A DNA stretch of 34,287 nt. Origin: Sandarakinorhabdus oryzae (GTDB lineage Bacteria > Pseudomonadota > Alphaproteobacteria > Sphingomonadales > Sphingomonadaceae). The position numbers and the translations under genes are program-made. Under the pieces are notes generated by a model, which made no database searches, had not been told where the DNA came from, and saw only the letters and a list, made by a program, of their open reading frames with translations. Positions 26,941-34,287 of the stretch are shown here, in pieces. The stretch's first letter is position 1. The number at the start of each line of letters is the position of its first letter. The stretch lies in contig NZ_WNJP01000013.1 of the NCBI RefSeq assembly GCF_009733735.1, forward strand, positions 1 to 34,287. Reading direction: 5' to 3'.

Positions 26941-28117
26941 ACAGCGCCTGGGGGGCGTGCTGCGCCGGCTGCGGGCCGGGCGGCAGGGGGCGACGGCCAC
27001 CATCTTTGCGCTGGCCATGCCGGTGATGACCGGCGGCCTGGCATTGGGCATCGACTTCAGCCTCTACAACATGGTGCACAACCGCATGCAGACGGCGGTT
27101 GACGGCGCGGCGCTGGCCGCGGCAGCGCAGATCGAGAAGGGCGGCGACATCACGACGACGGCGCTCAATTTCCTGGCGGCGGACACGCCGGCGGCCTTCG
27201 GCAACATGACCACGGCCGGTGACATCACGCTTGGCATCTATGACAACGAAAACGGCTTCCGCCCCGACAGCAGCAGCAACGCCAATGCCGTGCGGGTGCG
27301 CGGCGAGCGGTCGCCGGCGCGCGGCAACCCGGTGAACCAGCTGTTCACTGCGCTGTTCGTGGATGATGTGAAGACGATCTCGGTTGAAGCCATCGCGGCG
27401 CGGCCGGTCAACGTCTTCTATCAGCCGCCCGAGAGCAAGTCGCTCGACCCGGAGGCTGGCGACTACAACGAGCTCTACGTCTATTGCTTTGACTCCAAGG
27501 GGTCAGGCTCGCCAGAGTCGCGGCGCACGCAGATGACCTTGGTGTCCAACAACCTGCCGGCCGGGCAGGACATCGTGCAGATTTCCGGTGGCCGCATCAG
27601 CGCCAATCCGCCGGCCAATCCGGTGTGGCCGCGTTGCACCCAGGAAGGGCAGACGCTCTCGATCCGGCTGCGCAATGTTCGCCACGTGAAGGCCAACCCG
27701 GTGCTGTGGGCCAATCCCGCCGCCACCATCAGCGGCGTCCAGCCGGGCCGGCCGGAATATAATTATTATACCGACACGCTGCTGGAGGACTGGGTCGAGC
27801 GCTTCGACCTGCAGGGCTTCAACATCCTTGAGACCGTGCGCTGCGATTCGCTGGCGCAGTGCACGCCCGGCACCAGCAGCTCGATCCTGCCGTCGGGCCG
27901 CAATCGCCAGGCCACGCGCCGCCGCGAGACCCAACCGTGCGAGCCGAACAAGTATATGTATTTCGGCTTTGAGGACCGGCCGCCGGGCCAGACTGGCGCC
28001 AATGCCAACTGGCTGCAGCCGGCGTGGACCGACACCGACTATGACGATATCCGCATCGTCATGCGCTGTCCGGCCAGCGGTCGGCTGGGCGATGCCTATG
28101 TGCGGCTGGTGGGCTGA
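26930..28117 (+). CDS. TadG-like pilus assembly protein
   Basis: The 395-residue protein starts with a TadG-type N-terminus: RRLRAGRQGATATIFALAMPVMTGGLALGIDFS, one membrane helix, then the helical segment NRMQTAVDGAALAAAAQI found in TadE/TadG and von Willebrand-like Tad proteins. The rest (about 150-395) is a large extracytoplasmic region with Cys residues, which does not show the MIDAS motif of a vWA domain. It begins by overlap with the TadE-like gene, so the two are coupled. No prepilin, CpaB, secretin or TadABC genes are present in the window. Confidence 0.82.
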   Translation: MSIEQRLGGVLRRLRAGRQGATATIFALAMPVMTGGLALGIDFSLYNMVHNRMQTAVDGAALAAAAQIEKGGDITTTALNFLAADTPAAFGNMTTAGDITLGIYDNENGFRPDSSSNANAVRVRGERSPARGNPVNQLFTALFVDDVKTISVEAIAARPVNVFYQPPESKSLDPEAGDYNELYVYCFDSKGSGSPESRRTQMTLVSNNLPAGQDIVQISGGRISANPPANPVWPRCTQEGQTLSIRLRNVRHVKANPVLWANPAATISGVQPGRPEYNYYTDTLLEDWVERFDLQGFNILETVRCDSLAQCTPGTSSSILPSGRNRQATRRRETQPCEPNKYMYFGFEDRPPGQTGANANWLQPAWTDTDYDDIRIVMRCPASGRLGDAYVRLVG

Positions 28118-28146
28118 AACGGCCCGACCCAACGATCGCCGCGCCG

Positions 28147-28183
28147 GTGGTCCGGCTTTGACAGGCTCAGCCCTAGCGGTCGG
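28147..28183. repeat. Dispersed repeat fragment (GACAGGCTCAG type)
   Basis: GTGGTCCGGCTTTGACAGGCTCAGCCCTAGCGG-type sequence lies between the convergent TadG-like and TadE-like genes. It resembles the 'TTCGACAGGCTCAGGxxGAxCGG' intergenic repeat common in proteobacterial genomes. It overlaps the stop codon of the minus-strand TadE gene. Only one copy is in the window, so the assignment rests on recall of the motif. Confidence 0.4.
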
Positions 28184-28583
28184 CAACGCGCGGCATTGAT
28201 CCCGTCACGCTGATCTGTGCCGGCATCGGCACGAGGCCCAGGATGGCGGCAGCCGATCCCGGCACGCTCAGCGTCATCCGCGCCACGCCATTGTCATTTT
28301 CCACCGTGGCAATCGTCACCGACCCATTCACCCAGCCGGGCAGGCTCTGACGCACATAAGTTTCGGCGGCGGTGCGATCCTGCCCGAACGCCATCAGCCG
28401 GGCGCCGTTACGCGCGCTCGTCGTCATGGCGTTGGTGGTATAGATCAGAAATCCATATTGCAGCGCGCCGAACAGCATCACGGCGAGCAAGGGCACGATG
28501 ATGGCGAATTCGGCCGCAGCGGCACCGCTGCGGCGCCGCTGGCCGTCCCTTGCAGTGGACGAAGTCCTTGGACTGATTGCCAT
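28173..28583 (-). CDS. TadE-like pilus assembly protein (second)
   Basis: The 136-residue protein has RRRSGAAAAEFAIIVPLLAVMLFGALQYGFLIYTTNAMTTSARNGAR in its first 60 residues, the typical TadE helix with the AAAEFA cleavage-site-like motif. A short extracytoplasmic domain rich in Val/Thr follows. It faces the TadG-like gene with 55 bp between stops. ATG 28583 was preferred over a GTG at 28598 because GGGGGTGTGAG lies directly before it. It is less similar to the 26488 TadE than expected of a recent duplicate. Confidence 0.82.
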   Translation of the reverse strand: MAISPRTSSTARDGQRRRSGAAAAEFAIIVPLLAVMLFGALQYGFLIYTTNAMTTSARNGARLMAFGQDRTAAETYVRQSLPGWVNGSVTIATVENDNGVARMTLSVPGSAAAILGLVPMPAQISVTGSMPRVADR

Positions 28584-28716
28584 CTCACACCCCCGCACTG
28601 TCGCGCATGATACCGTGCGTGCGCCCGGCCGGCAAGCGAGCCCGCCCAGCGGCCCGCCGCCGTCTGTGGCAAAGGCGCAACGCTGTCATGAAATTGCCAA
28701 GAACCGCCGCGCGACC

Positions 28717-28743
28717 TTGACCAAGGGAACGTTCTCATATAGC
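28717..28743 (+). promoter_or_regulatory. Putative promoter of TonB receptor gene
   Basis: TTGACC (28717-28722) and TATAGC (28738-28743) are separated by 15 nt, slightly short. The first GAACGTTC palindrome occupies the spacer exactly, which would make the promoter repressible. The leader to the ATG at 28815 would be about 65 nt. Confidence 0.45.
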
Positions 28744-28766
28744 AATCGGCATTAGTGAACGTTCAC
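28725..28766. promoter_or_regulatory. Two GAACGTTC palindromes, likely operator pair
   Basis: GGGAACGTTCTC (28725-28736) and the perfect palindrome GTGAACGTTCAC (28755-28766) share the core GAACGTTC. Their centres are exactly 30 bp apart, about three helical turns. A palindrome with a central CG flanked by AA/TT is the usual shape of LacI-family operators, which commonly control TonB receptor and sugar-use loci. No LacI gene is in the window, so the regulator is inferred. Confidence 0.68.
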
Positions 28767-28814
28767 AAACGCGGTTTGAAGCCGGTTGGGCGATCCTGGG
28801 GGAGATGATTGGGG

Positions 28815-31805
28815 ATGAATACGTCGATCCGTCCGGCCTTTGGCCGTTTCATGGCTTGCGCATCGGTCGTGGCCCTGGGTGTGGCTGCACAGCCGGCGCT
28901 GGCACAGGCGCAGACGGCTGCCGCTGCCGATGAGGGCAACAGCGAGGAAATCATCGTCACCGGCATCCGCGCCAGCTTGCAGAAATCACTGAGCGTGAAG
29001 CGCGACGCGCTGGGTGTCGTCGATGCCATCTCCGCCGAAGACATCGGCAAGTTCCCCGATACCAACCTCGCCGAATCGCTGCAGCGCATCACCGGCGTGT
29101 CGATTGACCGCCAGAACGGCGAAGGCTCCAAGGTCACCGTTCGCGGCTTCGGCCCGGATTACAACCTGGTGCTGCTGAACGGCCGTCAGATGCCGGCCTC
29201 GGGACTGGGCAGCTGCTGCGAGGCGCCGGCCTCGCGCTCGTTCGATTTCGCCAATCTTGCCGCCGAAAGCGTCGCGGGCGTCGAAGTCTACAAGTCGGGC
29301 CGTGCCACGCTGCAGACCGGCGGCATCGGTTCGGTCATCAACATCAAGACGCCGCGTCCGCTTGATCGCCTGGGTTTCAAGGGCAGCATCTCGGTCAAGG
29401 GCATGATCGATCATACCTTCGAGGACACGAAGGTGACGCCGGAAATCTCCGGCATTCTCAGCAAGACATTCGCTGATGATCGCGTCGGCATCCTCGTCAC
29501 TGGCGTCTACCAGCGCCGCAAGGCGAGCCTGACGCAGTTTGGCGCCGGCTTCCGCGAAGGCTATCAGGGCTTTGAAAACAACTGGGGCTCGCTGCCGGTC
29601 GACGCCAACGACTGGCGCGGCAATTATGCCAAGACCCAGAACCGCCCGGGCGCGAACGACATCTATCAGGTCGTCCAGAACGCCGGCTATGACTTCATCG
29701 ACATCGATCGTGAACGCATCAATGGCCAAGTCGTGCTGCAGGTGAAGCCCACCGACACGCTCGACATGACCGTGGACTATACCTTCTCGCAGAACACCAT
29801 TGACGCCCGCACCAACAGCATCGGCGTGTGGTTCAACCACAACAACACCAGCAGCAGCTGGACGCCTGGCCCGGTTTCGGGCGCCAACTTCTATGCCGAG
29901 GATTTCGGCCCGGGCGAAGGCAAGGATCTGGCCATCACCGGCGCGCTGGCGGCCAACCGCAACATCAACCGTTCCATCGGCGGCAACATCAAGTGGGACG
30001 GCCCCGGCGGCCTGCGCGTCGAACTCGATGCGCACCACTCGACCGCGGAATCGAAGCCGACCTCGCCTTATGGCAGCAACAGCGCCGTCGGCAGCGCCAT
30101 CTATGGCGTCGCCAGCCAGAAGGTCGATTTCAGCACCAAGATGCCGGTGATCTCGGTCGCCATGTATCCGGGCGCGGAAATCAAGGCGTCCAACATCCGG
30201 CCGGCCGGCAACAGCTTCCGCAACGGCTACATGAAGGACACGATCAACGAAGTCTCGCTGCGCGGCGGCTATGACTTTGAATCGGATCTGATCAAGAGCC
30301 TCGATTTCGGCGTCACCTACACCGAGAACAAGGTGCGCTCTGCCTTCGGCGTCATCCAGAACGACACCTGGGGCGGCACGCTGAGCGCGGCCGACACGCC
30401 GGATGCCCTTTATGCCATCACCCCGCTGGCCGCGAACCTGGCCGGCATGGACGGCTCGCAGAGCTCGGCCATCATCCCGAGCTATTTCCAGGTTGATACC
30501 GCCGGCCTGGTGACGCTGCTCCAGAGCCGTATCGGCATCTGCAACGCCAGCACCGTCCAGGGCGCTTGCCTGGCCAGCTATGGCACCGACCGGCGCATCC
30601 GCGAGGAAACCTGGGCGCCCTATATCCAGTCGACGCACCGGTTTGACATCGGCGACATGCGCGCCAACATCCGCCTTGGCCTGCGCTACGAACAGACGCG
30701 CATTTCCTCGTCGGCGCTGGCCCCGGTTCCGACCGGTGTCGTCTGGCAGGCCGCCAACGAAATGGGCCTGATCGGTGGCAACAGCAACTCGAGCTTCACC
30801 ACGCTCAAGGGCAAGTATGAGAACTGGCTGCCGGCCTTCGATTTCGACCTGGCACCGACCAGCAGCATCCGCCTGCGCGCGTCCTACAGCCACACCATCA
30901 CGCGCCCGGATTACACCAGCATGCAGGGCGGCATCACGGTCAACCAGCCGCTGCGCCCGAACGGTGGCAGCACTGCCGGCAGCGGCAACCCAGGCCTGCT
31001 GCCCTACAAGTCGAAGAATATCGACCTGTCGGCGGAGTGGTATTACGGCAAGGACAGCTACATCTCGGTGGGCTTCTTCCACAAGGATGTGAGCAACTAT
31101 ATCGCCAACACCACCACTCAGGGGCCGCTGTTTGATCTGCCCAACCCGGCGCAGGGCGCGGCGGTGCAGGCGGCGCGCACGGCGCTGGGTGGCACGCCCG
31201 GTTATGCCGACATCCTGGCCTGGCTGGCCACCAACAACCCGGCCGTCGTCCGCTTCGAGAATATTGAAGGGGTCAACACGCCCACCGGCATCATCGGCCA
31301 GGCGTCCGATCCAAAGGTGGTGTTCACTATCACCCAGCCGGGCAACAGCAGCCAGACCGCCAAGCTGCACGGCTTTGAATTCGCCGTTCAGCACAGCTTC
31401 TGGGATACCGGCTTCGGCGCAATCCTGAACTACACGATCGTGCGCAGCGACACCCGTTTCGACAACACGCTGCGCTACACCGCCACCCAGTTCGCGGTGA
31501 CCGGGGTCAGCGACAGTGCCAACGCCGTGCTCTATTACGACAAGAACGGTATCCAGGCCCGTGTCGCCTACAACTGGCGCGATGGCTTCCTGTCGGGCTA
31601 TGGCTTCGATCCGTCCTACATCGAACCCTATGGCCAGTTCGACGTCTCGGCCTCGTGGGAGTTCAAGAAGGGCTTCACCGCCTTTGTTGAAGGCATCAAC
31701 ATCACCAATGCCGATCGCCGCGGCCACATGCGCAGCGACAAGGCGGTGCAGTTCGCCGCGCCGGGCTATGCCCGCTACACGGCCGGGGTGCGCTACAGCT
31801 TCTGA
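28815..31805 (+). CDS. TonB-dependent receptor
   Basis: The 996-residue outer-membrane receptor has a signal peptide (about 1-31, QPALAQ) and a TonB-box-like stretch (EEIIVTGIRASLQKSL). The plug domain (about 45-180) contains GKFPDTNLAESLQRITGVSIDR and VRGFGPDYNLVLLNGRQMP. A long 22-strand type barrel follows, and the last residue is Phe (YTAGVRYSF). The 'GIRASLQ.SL..KR.A..VVDAISAEDIGKFPD' start belongs to the Xanthomonas/Caulobacter-type receptor subfamily linked to oligosaccharide uptake. The plug has adjacent cysteines (GSCCEAP). The ligand is unknown. It is followed by halogenase-like, SapC and cupin-like genes, a typical set. ATG 28815 follows a G-rich ribosome site. Confidence 0.95.
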   Translation: MNTSIRPAFGRFMACASVVALGVAAQPALAQAQTAAAADEGNSEEIIVTGIRASLQKSLSVKRDALGVVDAISAEDIGKFPDTNLAESLQRITGVSIDRQNGEGSKVTVRGFGPDYNLVLLNGRQMPASGLGSCCEAPASRSFDFANLAAESVAGVEVYKSGRATLQTGGIGSVINIKTPRPLDRLGFKGSISVKGMIDHTFEDTKVTPEISGILSKTFADDRVGILVTGVYQRRKASLTQFGAGFREGYQGFENNWGSLPVDANDWRGNYAKTQNRPGANDIYQVVQNAGYDFIDIDRERINGQVVLQVKPTDTLDMTVDYTFSQNTIDARTNSIGVWFNHNNTSSSWTPGPVSGANFYAEDFGPGEGKDLAITGALAANRNINRSIGGNIKWDGPGGLRVELDAHHSTAESKPTSPYGSNSAVGSAIYGVASQKVDFSTKMPVISVAMYPGAEIKASNIRPAGNSFRNGYMKDTINEVSLRGGYDFESDLIKSLDFGVTYTENKVRSAFGVIQNDTWGGTLSAADTPDALYAITPLAANLAGMDGSQSSAIIPSYFQVDTAGLVTLLQSRIGICNASTVQGACLASYGTDRRIREETWAPYIQSTHRFDIGDMRANIRLGLRYEQTRISSSALAPVPTGVVWQAANEMGLIGGNSNSSFTTLKGKYENWLPAFDFDLAPTSSIRLRASYSHTITRPDYTSMQGGITVNQPLRPNGGSTAGSGNPGLLPYKSKNIDLSAEWYYGKDSYISVGFFHKDVSNYIANTTTQGPLFDLPNPAQGAAVQAARTALGGTPGYADILAWLATNNPAVVRFENIEGVNTPTGIIGQASDPKVVFTITQPGNSSQTAKLHGFEFAVQHSFWDTGFGAILNYTIVRSDTRFDNTLRYTATQFAVTGVSDSANAVLYYDKNGIQARVAYNWRDGFLSGYGFDPSYIEPYGQFDVSASWEFKKGFTAFVEGINITNADRRGHMRSDKAVQFAAPGYARYTAGVRYSF

Positions 31806-31833
31806 CCGGGGGCAACCGGTTGGGTCGCCGGAA

Positions 31834-31867
31834 GGGCCGCGCGCGCAAGCGTTGCGGCTCTTCTTGC
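31834..31867 (+). terminator. Hairpin between TonB receptor and halogenase gene
   Basis: GGGCCGC (31834-31840) pairs with GCGGCTC (31854-31860) with one G-T pair, and TTCTTGC follows. It may partially end receptor transcripts, so that the downstream genes are expressed at lower level, or be a processing site. The 94-bp gap has no clear second promoter. Confidence 0.42.
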
Positions 31868-31899
31868 GCTCTGCCACTGTGTGAGCACGAGAGGACGAG

Positions 31900-33423
31900 G
31901 TGACGGGTGAGACGCCATATCGGGTGGTGATCGTTGGCGGCGGCAGCGCCGGCTGGCTCACCGCCTGCGTGCTCGCCGCGCGCCGGCCCGGCCTCGCCAT
32001 CACGCTGGTCGAATCGCCCGACATCCCGACCATCGGCGTGGGTGAGGGCACCTGGCCGACGATGCGCGAGACGCTGGCCAACATCGGCATCAGTGAAAGC
32101 GAATTTCTCGTCGCCTGCGATGCCGCGTTCAAGCAGGGCTCGCGCTTCGATGGCTGGGTGACCGGCGAAGCCGGCGATTCCTATCTCCACCCCTTCACCC
32201 TGCCGCCCGCCGGCGACACGGCGGCGCTGCTGCACGCCTGGGCCGCCATGGCACCCGGCATGCCGTTTGCCGCGGCGATGACAGCCCAGGCCGCGGCCTG
32301 CGCCCGTGATCTGGCGCCGCGCCAGCGGACCATGCCGGACTATGGCGGCGCACTGAACTATGCCTATCACTTCGATGCCGGCAAGTTCGCCCGGCTGCTC
32401 GGCCGCCACGCCACGCAGCGCCTGGGCGTCACCCACATCGCCGCCGACGTGGTGGCGACGCAGGGGGCGCCCAATGGCGACATTGAAGCGCTGGTGCTGG
32501 GCGATGGCCGCACGCTGGCGGCTGACCTGTTCATCGATTGCACGGGCCAGGCCGCGCGGCTGATCGGCGGCCATTGCGGCGTGGCGTGGATCGACCGCAG
32601 CACCGTCTCGTTCAATGATCGCGCGCTCGCAGCCCAGGTGCCGGTGCTGCCCGGCAGCCCGGTCGCCTCGCAGACCATCGGCACCGCGCACAGGGCGGGG
32701 TGGATCTGGGACATTGCGCTGCCGACACGGCGCGGCATTGGTTGCGTCTACAGTTCCCGCTTCATGGCCGATGACGAGGCCGATGCGGTGCTGCGCGCCC
32801 ATGTTGCCGCCCATGTGTCGGGCGTCGATGTCGCGGCGCTCAGCCCGCGCAAGCTCAGCTTTGCCACTGGCCACCGCGCGCGCTTCTGGCAGGGCAATGT
32901 CGTTGCCGTCGGTTTGTCGGCCGGCTTCATCGAGCCGCTGGAGGCGTCCGCCATCGTGCTGATCGAGCTGTCGGCCCGGGCGCTGGCCGAGGCGCTGCCG
33001 GCCAGTCCGGCGGTGATGGCGGTGCAGGCCAAGCGCTTCAACGACCAGTTCCGCACCCGCTGGGAGCGGATCATCGCCTTCCTGAAGCTGCACTATGTGC
33101 TCAGCCAGCGCAGCGAGCCCTATTGGCTGGCGCAGCGCGACCCGGCGACCATCCCGGAACGGCTGGCCGAAGACCTGGTGTTGTGGCGCGAACAGCCGCC
33201 CTCGGCCCGCGATTTCCCGTTGCACGACGAGATGTTTCCGGCCGCCAGCCAGCATTATATCCTCTACGGCATGGGCTATGGCCTGCCGCTGCCACCGCCG
33301 GCGCCTGCAATCACCGCTGCCGCCGCCCGCATCGCCGAGGTGCAGGAGCGCGCGCGTCGCATCACCGCCGCTCTTCCCGACAACCGCAGCTATCTCGCCG
33401 CCATCGCCGCCCAGGCCGCCTGA
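31900..33423 (+). CDS. Tryptophan 7-halogenase family flavoprotein
   Basis: The 507-residue flavin-dependent halogenase homologue has an FAD site [18 protein letters not shown] (GxGxxG at 13-18) and [11 protein letters not shown] (about 45-55). The FKQG motif holds Lys78, matching the Lys that activates hypohalous acid in PrnA/RebH. GWIWDIAL (about 267-274) corresponds to the WxWxIP motif but ends in Ala-Leu instead of Pro. The second conserved Glu region is [11 protein letters not shown] (Glu345, Glu348). These residues suggest a working enzyme; the substrate in TonB-receptor loci is generally unknown, with indole-type substrates reported for related locus-borne enzymes. The start is GTG 31900 with AGAGGA before it. 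SapC follows 8 bp later. Confidence 0.92.
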   Translation: MTGETPYRVVIVGGGSAGWLTACVLAARRPGLAITLVESPDIPTIGVGEGTWPTMRETLANIGISESEFLVACDAAFKQGSRFDGWVTGEAGDSYLHPFTLPPAGDTAALLHAWAAMAPGMPFAAAMTAQAAACARDLAPRQRTMPDYGGALNYAYHFDAGKFARLLGRHATQRLGVTHIAADVVATQGAPNGDIEALVLGDGRTLAADLFIDCTGQAARLIGGHCGVAWIDRSTVSFNDRALAAQVPVLPGSPVASQTIGTAHRAGWIWDIALPTRRGIGCVYSSRFMADDEADAVLRAHVAAHVSGVDVAALSPRKLSFATGHRARFWQGNVVAVGLSAGFIEPLEASAIVLIELSARALAEALPASPAVMAVQAKRFNDQFRTRWERIIAFLKLHYVLSQRSEPYWLAQRDPATIPERLAEDLVLWREQPPSARDFPLHDEMFPAASQHYILYGMGYGLPLPPPAPAITAAAARIAEVQERARRITAALPDNRSYLAAIAAQAA

Positions 33424-33431
33424 GGATCATC

Positions 33432-34148
33432 ATGCCCAACCACCAGATTGTCACGCCCGCCGAACACGCCGATCTGCGCGTGCATGTGGGGGCCGGCGCG
33501 GCGCTGGGCGATGCGGTGATGGCCTGCATTGCCGTGCCCGCCGAATTCCGCCGTCTCGCCGTCGATTACCCGATACTGTTTCGGCAGGACGAGGAAAGCG
33601 GCGCCTTTTCGGCGCTGGCCCTGTTCGGCTTCGAACCGGGCGAGAATCTGTTCCTTGATGGTAATGACTGGGATGCCGTCAACCGGCCGCTCGCGATGGT
33701 CGTGCAGCCCTTCCTCGTCGGCCGCAGCCGCGACGGCGATGGGCCGGGCCAGGTCCATATCGACATGGACCATCCGCGCGTGTCGCACAGCGGTGAGGGC
33801 ATGCGCCTGTTCGAACCGAGCGGCGTGGCGACGCCCTATCTCGAACAGATTGCCGATCTGCTCGGCGCGCTCGATGGCAGCCACCGCGCCAGTGGCGATT
33901 TCTATGCCGCGCTCAGCCGCTATGACCTGCTCGAGCCGTTCTCGATGGACGTCACGCTCGACAACGGCGCCATGCACCGGCTGGTTGGTTATCACCTGAT
34001 CGCCGAGGAGAGACTGGCGGCGCTGGAACCCGGCGTGCTGTCCGAACTGCACGCCGCCGGCCATCTGCTGCCGATCTACATGGCGGTGGCGTCAGTGGGG
34101 AACCTGACCCGGCTGGTGCGCCGCAAGAACAAGCGCGGTGATGGCTGA
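33432..34148 (+). CDS. SapC family protein
   Basis: The 238-residue protein shows the SapC pattern. The N-terminal part is AVPAEFRRLAVDYPILFRQDEESGAFSALALFGFEPGENLFL. WDAVNRPLAMVVQPFLVG follows, then HIDMDHPRVS and LFEPSG.ATPYL. The C-terminus is helical (EERLAALEPGVLSELHAAGHLLPIYMAVASVGNL). SapC proteins were named from Campylobacter S-layer neighbours, but in sphingomonads and Caulobacter they accompany TonB receptors and halogenase-like genes, role unknown. No signal peptide. ATG 33432 is 8 bp after the halogenase stop; the long frame extending upstream inside the halogenase gene is a shadow. Its stop overlaps the next gene by 8 bp. Confidence 0.92.
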   Translation: MPNHQIVTPAEHADLRVHVGAGAALGDAVMACIAVPAEFRRLAVDYPILFRQDEESGAFSALALFGFEPGENLFLDGNDWDAVNRPLAMVVQPFLVGRSRDGDGPGQVHIDMDHPRVSHSGEGMRLFEPSGVATPYLEQIADLLGALDGSHRASGDFYAALSRYDLLEPFSMDVTLDNGAMHRLVGYHLIAEERLAALEPGVLSELHAAGHLLPIYMAVASVGNLTRLVRRKNKRGDG

Positions 34149-34287
34149 GGCGGCGCGTCTCGAGCGGCTGCCGCGTGTCGCCGAGGAGCCGGTGACGCTG
34201 GCAGACCTTGCTGCGCGCGTCACCGGTGCCACGGCACCGTTCGTGGTGCGCGGCCTGGCGCGCGGCTGGCCGCTGGTGCAGGCCGGC
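34141..34287 (+). CDS. Cupin-like/JmjC-type domain protein (partial, 5' end)
   Basis: Only the first 49 codons are in the window: a leader ending ERLPRVAEEPVTLADLAARV, then APFVVRGLARGWPLVQAG. The 'P.VVRGL...WP.V' segment is the start of the Cupin_8/JmjC-like fold found in Fe(II)/2-oxoglutarate oxygenases and in the cupin gene of TonB-receptor/halogenase/SapC loci. The metal-binding residues lie beyond the window. The ATG overlaps the SapC stop (ATGGCTGA), so the halogenase, SapC and cupin genes form a tightly coupled operon. Confidence 0.8.
   Translation, partial: MAEAARLERLPRVAEEPVTLADLAARVTGATAPFVVRGLARGWPLVQAG

Noticed and set aside
28986-32132. 1048-codon minus-strand frame opposite the TonB receptor and the start of the halogenase gene
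   Set aside because: It spans two genuine plus-strand genes, shows no domain, and has the repetitive Ala/Gly/Asp/Val composition of a reverse-complement shadow.

Overview
The window is GC-rich, tightly packed bacterial chromosome. Its gene content points to an alphaproteobacterium of the order Sphingomonadales. The pointers are two PEP-CTERM proteins (one of the PEPxxWA type), a TonB receptor / tryptophan-halogenase-like / SapC / cupin-like cluster, an NDUFA9-like SDR beside uppP, a DUF6491 protein, and a CsbD + DUF3309 pair. The genus cannot be fixed from the sequence alone.

Layout. (1) 1-3970: the tail of an ECF sigma factor faces a five-gene minus-strand run of envelope-type genes (Gly-zipper lipoprotein, double SH3-like protein, small unknown protein, transglutaminase-like protein, Ala-rich lipoprotein). 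The two meet at a perfect 13-bp terminator hairpin. Two tiny plus-strand stress-type genes follow (CsbD, DUF3309). (2) 4068-8048: one 1326-residue signalling protein joins CheB, CheR, PAS, histidine kinase, two receiver domains and a LuxR/FixJ-type HTH. (3) 8109-9257: a PEPxxWA-CTERM protein, a gene-free stretch and tRNA-Leu(CAG) with a clear promoter. (4) 9400-17922: housekeeping genes: NDUFA9-like SDR and uppP (ATGA overlap), then gltD, a DUF2059 protein and gltB (DUF2059/gltB ATGA overlap). (5) 17986-20394: a coiled-coil/basic-tail protein, a glutathione S-transferase and an MFS transporter. (6) 20395-21100: an orphan gene with foreign codon use, flanked by two inverted copies of a palindromic REP-like element. 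(7) 21100-24952: sirtuin and GNAT (overlapping), dapB, DUF2244, nth, a DUF6491 protein and tRNA-Arg(CCG). (8) 25076-28583: an HAF-repeat PEP-CTERM protein and three TadE/TadG-like genes without the rest of a tad locus. (9) 28717-34287: a TonB-dependent receptor behind two GAACGTTC palindromes spaced exactly 30 bp, then a flavin-dependent halogenase homologue, SapC and the start of a cupin-like/JmjC-type gene. This resembles the carbohydrate-uptake (CUT-type) loci of sphingomonads, Caulobacter and xanthomonads.

The most unusual items are the all-in-one CheB/CheR/kinase/FixJ protein, the REP-flanked orphan gene whose repeats show a compensatory base-pair change, and the operator architecture of the TonB receptor/halogenase locus. 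No CRISPR array, insertion sequence, prophage or rRNA gene was seen.
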